Assembly: GCF_013373865.1 (NCBI RefSeq)
Contig: NC_050472.1
Span: forward strand, 21,857,136-21,921,135
Direction of reading: 5' to 3'
DNA: 64,000 bases
From: Monomorium pharaonis
Lineage: Eukaryota; Arthropoda; Insecta; Hymenoptera; Formicidae
Every line of letters begins with the position of its first letter. Position 1 is the first letter of the stretch. This document shows, in pieces, positions 61,502-64,000 of the stretch. The notes beneath the pieces were generated by a model. It ran no database searches, was not told the origin of the DNA, and was given only the letters and a program-made list of their open reading frames with translations. Made by a program: the position numbers and the translations under genes.

Positions 61502-64000
61502 GAAGTTGAAGAGACAACGGGAGCGCCTATGTCGATTCGTATATAACAAAATTTTGACATCAGAATGTACCCAGCTAAATGGAACATGGCCTGACCCGGA
61601 TGACCCGCGCTGGAACAGCGGTGAATACGCGGAACTTCTACCCGACTGGTTCCCGACAAATGCGACGAATACCTCAACTTTTGGAAACGCATCAACCTCG
61701 CCAACGTCGGGTAATGTAATTAAGCCGTACAATCATATGACTTGCCAGGCTAATATAAGTATGTTTATAACATTACTGTTAAACCTAATAATTGATTAAA
61801 CTCTTTGTTACATAAAAACATTTTATTTTTAACAGAAGAACTGTTTAGTTGAGACATTTTTTAACAATCAAACTTTTTTATATAACAAAAAATTTAGTTG
61901 TTTCTGCAAAATATGTATAAATAAAAAATATTTATTTATATTATAGTAAATAGTTTTTGTTTAGTATATTTTGACAAAATTATTTGTTTTTACGATAAAA
62001 TTATTTTTCAAGTGTAACTTAAGATATTATTTCTGCAGGTATAATTTAGTTTACGATTGCGTTTCAAGTTGTATTAGCCCGCGGTTAGAATTGAAAAATG
62101 TATTTAATTATTCTTATAGAAATGAATTAATAGAATTGAATTTATAGAATTGAAAAATGTCTTTAACTATTCTTATAGAAATATTACATATAAATATTTG
62201 CTTGAAAAGTATCACTTTTTCTTATATTTTATGTGTTACCTATAGGTTTAATATTCAACATATTATTACGCAACTGTTCTTCGTGTCTCCAAAATACATC
62301 CTAATTTTTTAAATCTAAATACATTATTAAATTCATTAATATGAGGCTGTTGCATTATAGACGTCTGTTATGTCATATGTGTCATTAGCTGATAAAGCTT
62401 TACGTCTACTAAACAGATGAATCTCTCGTGCCCGTTTTGCCACCATTTACGCTCTGGCAGACCGTACTGATTGCTATCTGCCTGGCGATATGCATACTGC
62501 TAACTATCGGCGGTAACATCCTCGTTCTTCTGGCATTCATCGTAGATAGAGCCATCAGGCAACCGAGCAACTATTTCATCGCATCATTAGCTGCCACTGA
62601 TATGCTTATTGGTAAGTTCTACAAAATATTTCCGTATTTTTGCCTTTATAGTAAACATTCCATGAAAATGATATATTGTGTAATTTAGATCTTTTTAAAA
62701 ATTTCTTCTAAAAATCATACCGTACGACACTTTGCGTCAAGAGCGATAAAAAAAAAATGTTTCAAGGATTTGATTAATATTTTTATACACTTATATTTTT
62801 ATATAGAAATTTTTGGAAGTTATCAATTTTACAATTTTATAATTTATAAATTACAATGATTTAATAATTTTGTAACTTTTAATATCAATAATTAATTTTT
62901 CCAAAAATCTGTCGATAATTTTAAGATTTATATTTTACTAAACATATATGTCTTTAATTTAAATGACAGGTAATTTAACATAACATACTACATATTTTAA
63001 ATAATAATAGAATATATGAACATCGGTGAGAAAAAATTATATTTTTACATTAAAATGTTAAAATTTTCATTAATTTTGTTCATTACGTTATCCGCATTTA
63101 ATTTTAAATTTAAAATGCGGTTTGCAGTACGCTGCGTTTTGATTCGCTTTGGTAGAATATTTGAAGTAGAATATTTGGTAGAATAGCTTTACAATTATTT
63201 AAAGCAATAGTATTTTTAATGCAAATCTATCAGTTACGAACGGATCCCAATGTATGCCCCCATTGTGTTGATAATCATACAGATGTGTAATTTGGTTATC
63301 ATGAAGTCTGTCTGAATGCAGTATACAAGTAATCAGATACACGTGACAACTGAAACTATATACTGACAAGTAACGACGTAATTATTGTGCAGGCACCGTG
63401 TCGATGCCGTTCTACACAGTCTACGTGTTAATGGGGTATTGGAATCTGGGACCTCTCCTCTGCGATCTATGGCTGTCAGTAGACTATACGGTATGCCTTG
63501 TGTCCCAGTACACCGTTCTCCTGATCACGATCGATCGTTTCTGCTCGGTGAAGATAGCCGCGCAGTATCGCGGCTGGCGGACGAAGCAACGCGTAATCTG
63601 GATGGTGACCATCACCTGGATCATACCGGCGCTACTGTTTTTCATCAGCATCTTCGGCTGGGAGCATTTCATCGGTTACAGAGACCTACAACCAGGCCAG
63701 TGCGCGGTACAGTTCCTCAAGGATCCGGTATTCAATACCGCGCTCATAATAGGATATTATTGGACGACGCTGATCGTTCTGTTCATCCTTTACGGCGGCA
63801 TATACAAAACCGCCTATGACATGCAAAAGAAAAGCGAGGCTAAGCAGCGCAAGATGCAATCGATGGTCGCGCTGAGCGCCGGCGCGATGTCCGGTATGGC
63901 CGGCCGTGCCGCCGGTATAGGTATTTCTAAGACACAGAGCACCTTGCTGAGCCAGGATAAACCGAAGATCGGAGTGACTATGATGGATGACAGTGTTACC
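61502..64000 (+). CDS. Muscarinic acetylcholine receptor, B-type (gar-2-like), 5' part; runs off window
   Basis: Class A GPCR for acetylcholine, neuronal plasma membrane; arthropod B-type receptors are known to couple to Gi/o and to be insensitive to classical antagonists. Exons are 61502-61758, 62417-62611 and 63393 to the window edge, with GTATGT and GTAAGT donors and phases agreeing. Exon 1 encodes an extracellular tail with NGT, NAT, NTS and NAS sequons; a further sequon, NES, forms at the junction. Exon 2 gives TM1 (GGN) and TM2 (SLAATD). Exon 3 gives ECL1 with its conserved Cys in LLCDLW, TM3 with the amine-binding Asp in SVDYTV, a DRF in place of DRY, TM4 (Trp and Pro), ECL2 Cys (GQCAV), TM5, and the start of the third intracellular loop. 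TM6 and TM7 lie beyond 64,000. No ATG precedes HMTC in exon 1, so the start is upstream. The subtype call is from memory of the family: high confidence for muscarinic, moderate for B. Confidence 0.85.
61759..62416 (+). other. Receptor intron with a 38-bp direct repeat
   Basis: AT-rich 658-bp intron between the N-terminal exon and the TM1 exon. A 38-bp segment starting TAGAATTGAAAAATGT occurs at 62,086-62,123 and 62,145-62,182 with two mismatches, a local duplication with a 59-bp period. Nothing else is seen. Confidence 0.8.
62612..63392 (+). other. Receptor intron between TM2 and TM3 exons
   Basis: 781-bp AT-rich intron, phase 1, donor GTAAGT and acceptor ATTATTGTGCAG. I see no embedded gene or repeat. 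Confidence 0.85.

Noticed and set aside
63385..63819. 144-codon plus-strand frame and a 62-codon minus-strand frame
   Set aside because: Out-of-frame shadows of the receptor's TM3-TM5 exon.
1..64000. CRISPR array, operon, prophage or bacterial defence system
   Set aside because: Introns, GPCR and APN genes show eukaryotic DNA; no spaced identical repeats or bacterial genes were seen.

Overview
The window is nuclear DNA from an insect, most likely a hymenopteran and possibly an ant. That is an inference from the very AT-rich background broken by CpG-rich islands, the small phase-consistent introns, and the gene families present. There is no operon structure, CRISPR array, tRNA or rRNA gene that I can see.

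Left third (1-14,300), minus strand: two tandem M1-family zinc metallopeptidase genes of the insect aminopeptidase N type. Gene 1 (about 5,366 down past position 1) has its last exon or exons outside the window. Ten coding exons were assembled by splice sites and join without a phase break into 950-954 codons. Gene 2 (14,176 to 7,825) is complete: ten exons join to 915 codons plus a stop. Both have a signal peptide, the HExxH-x18-E zinc site and the transition-state tyrosine. They share seven intron positions and phases, so they are tandem duplicates. Gene 1 carries two lysine/aspartate-rich expansions in two different exons. Gene 2 has an asparagine in place of the glycine of the GAMEN exopeptidase motif.

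Middle (14,300-about 60,900): about 46 kb with no protein-coding gene that I can support. It is AT-rich sequence with several short inverted-repeat (MITE-like) elements, microsatellites, and about fifteen GC/CpG-richer patches. The largest patch (25,920-27,190) looks like a promoter or 5' untranslated exon region. The arrangement fits a long regulatory or 5' intron region belonging to the gene on the right, but the sequence does not prove this.

Right end (about 60,900-64,000), plus strand: the 5' part of a class A GPCR, a muscarinic acetylcholine receptor most like the arthropod B type (gar-2-like). Three exons are well supported: the glycosylated N-terminus, TM1-TM2, and TM3-TM5 plus the start of the third intracellular loop, where the window ends. 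A further upstream exon carrying the start codon is proposed with low confidence.

I found no previously undescribed multi-gene system. The most distinctive items are the paired KKDD expansions in aminopeptidase 1, the NAMEN variant in aminopeptidase 2, the palindromic elements, and the large CpG-rich island.
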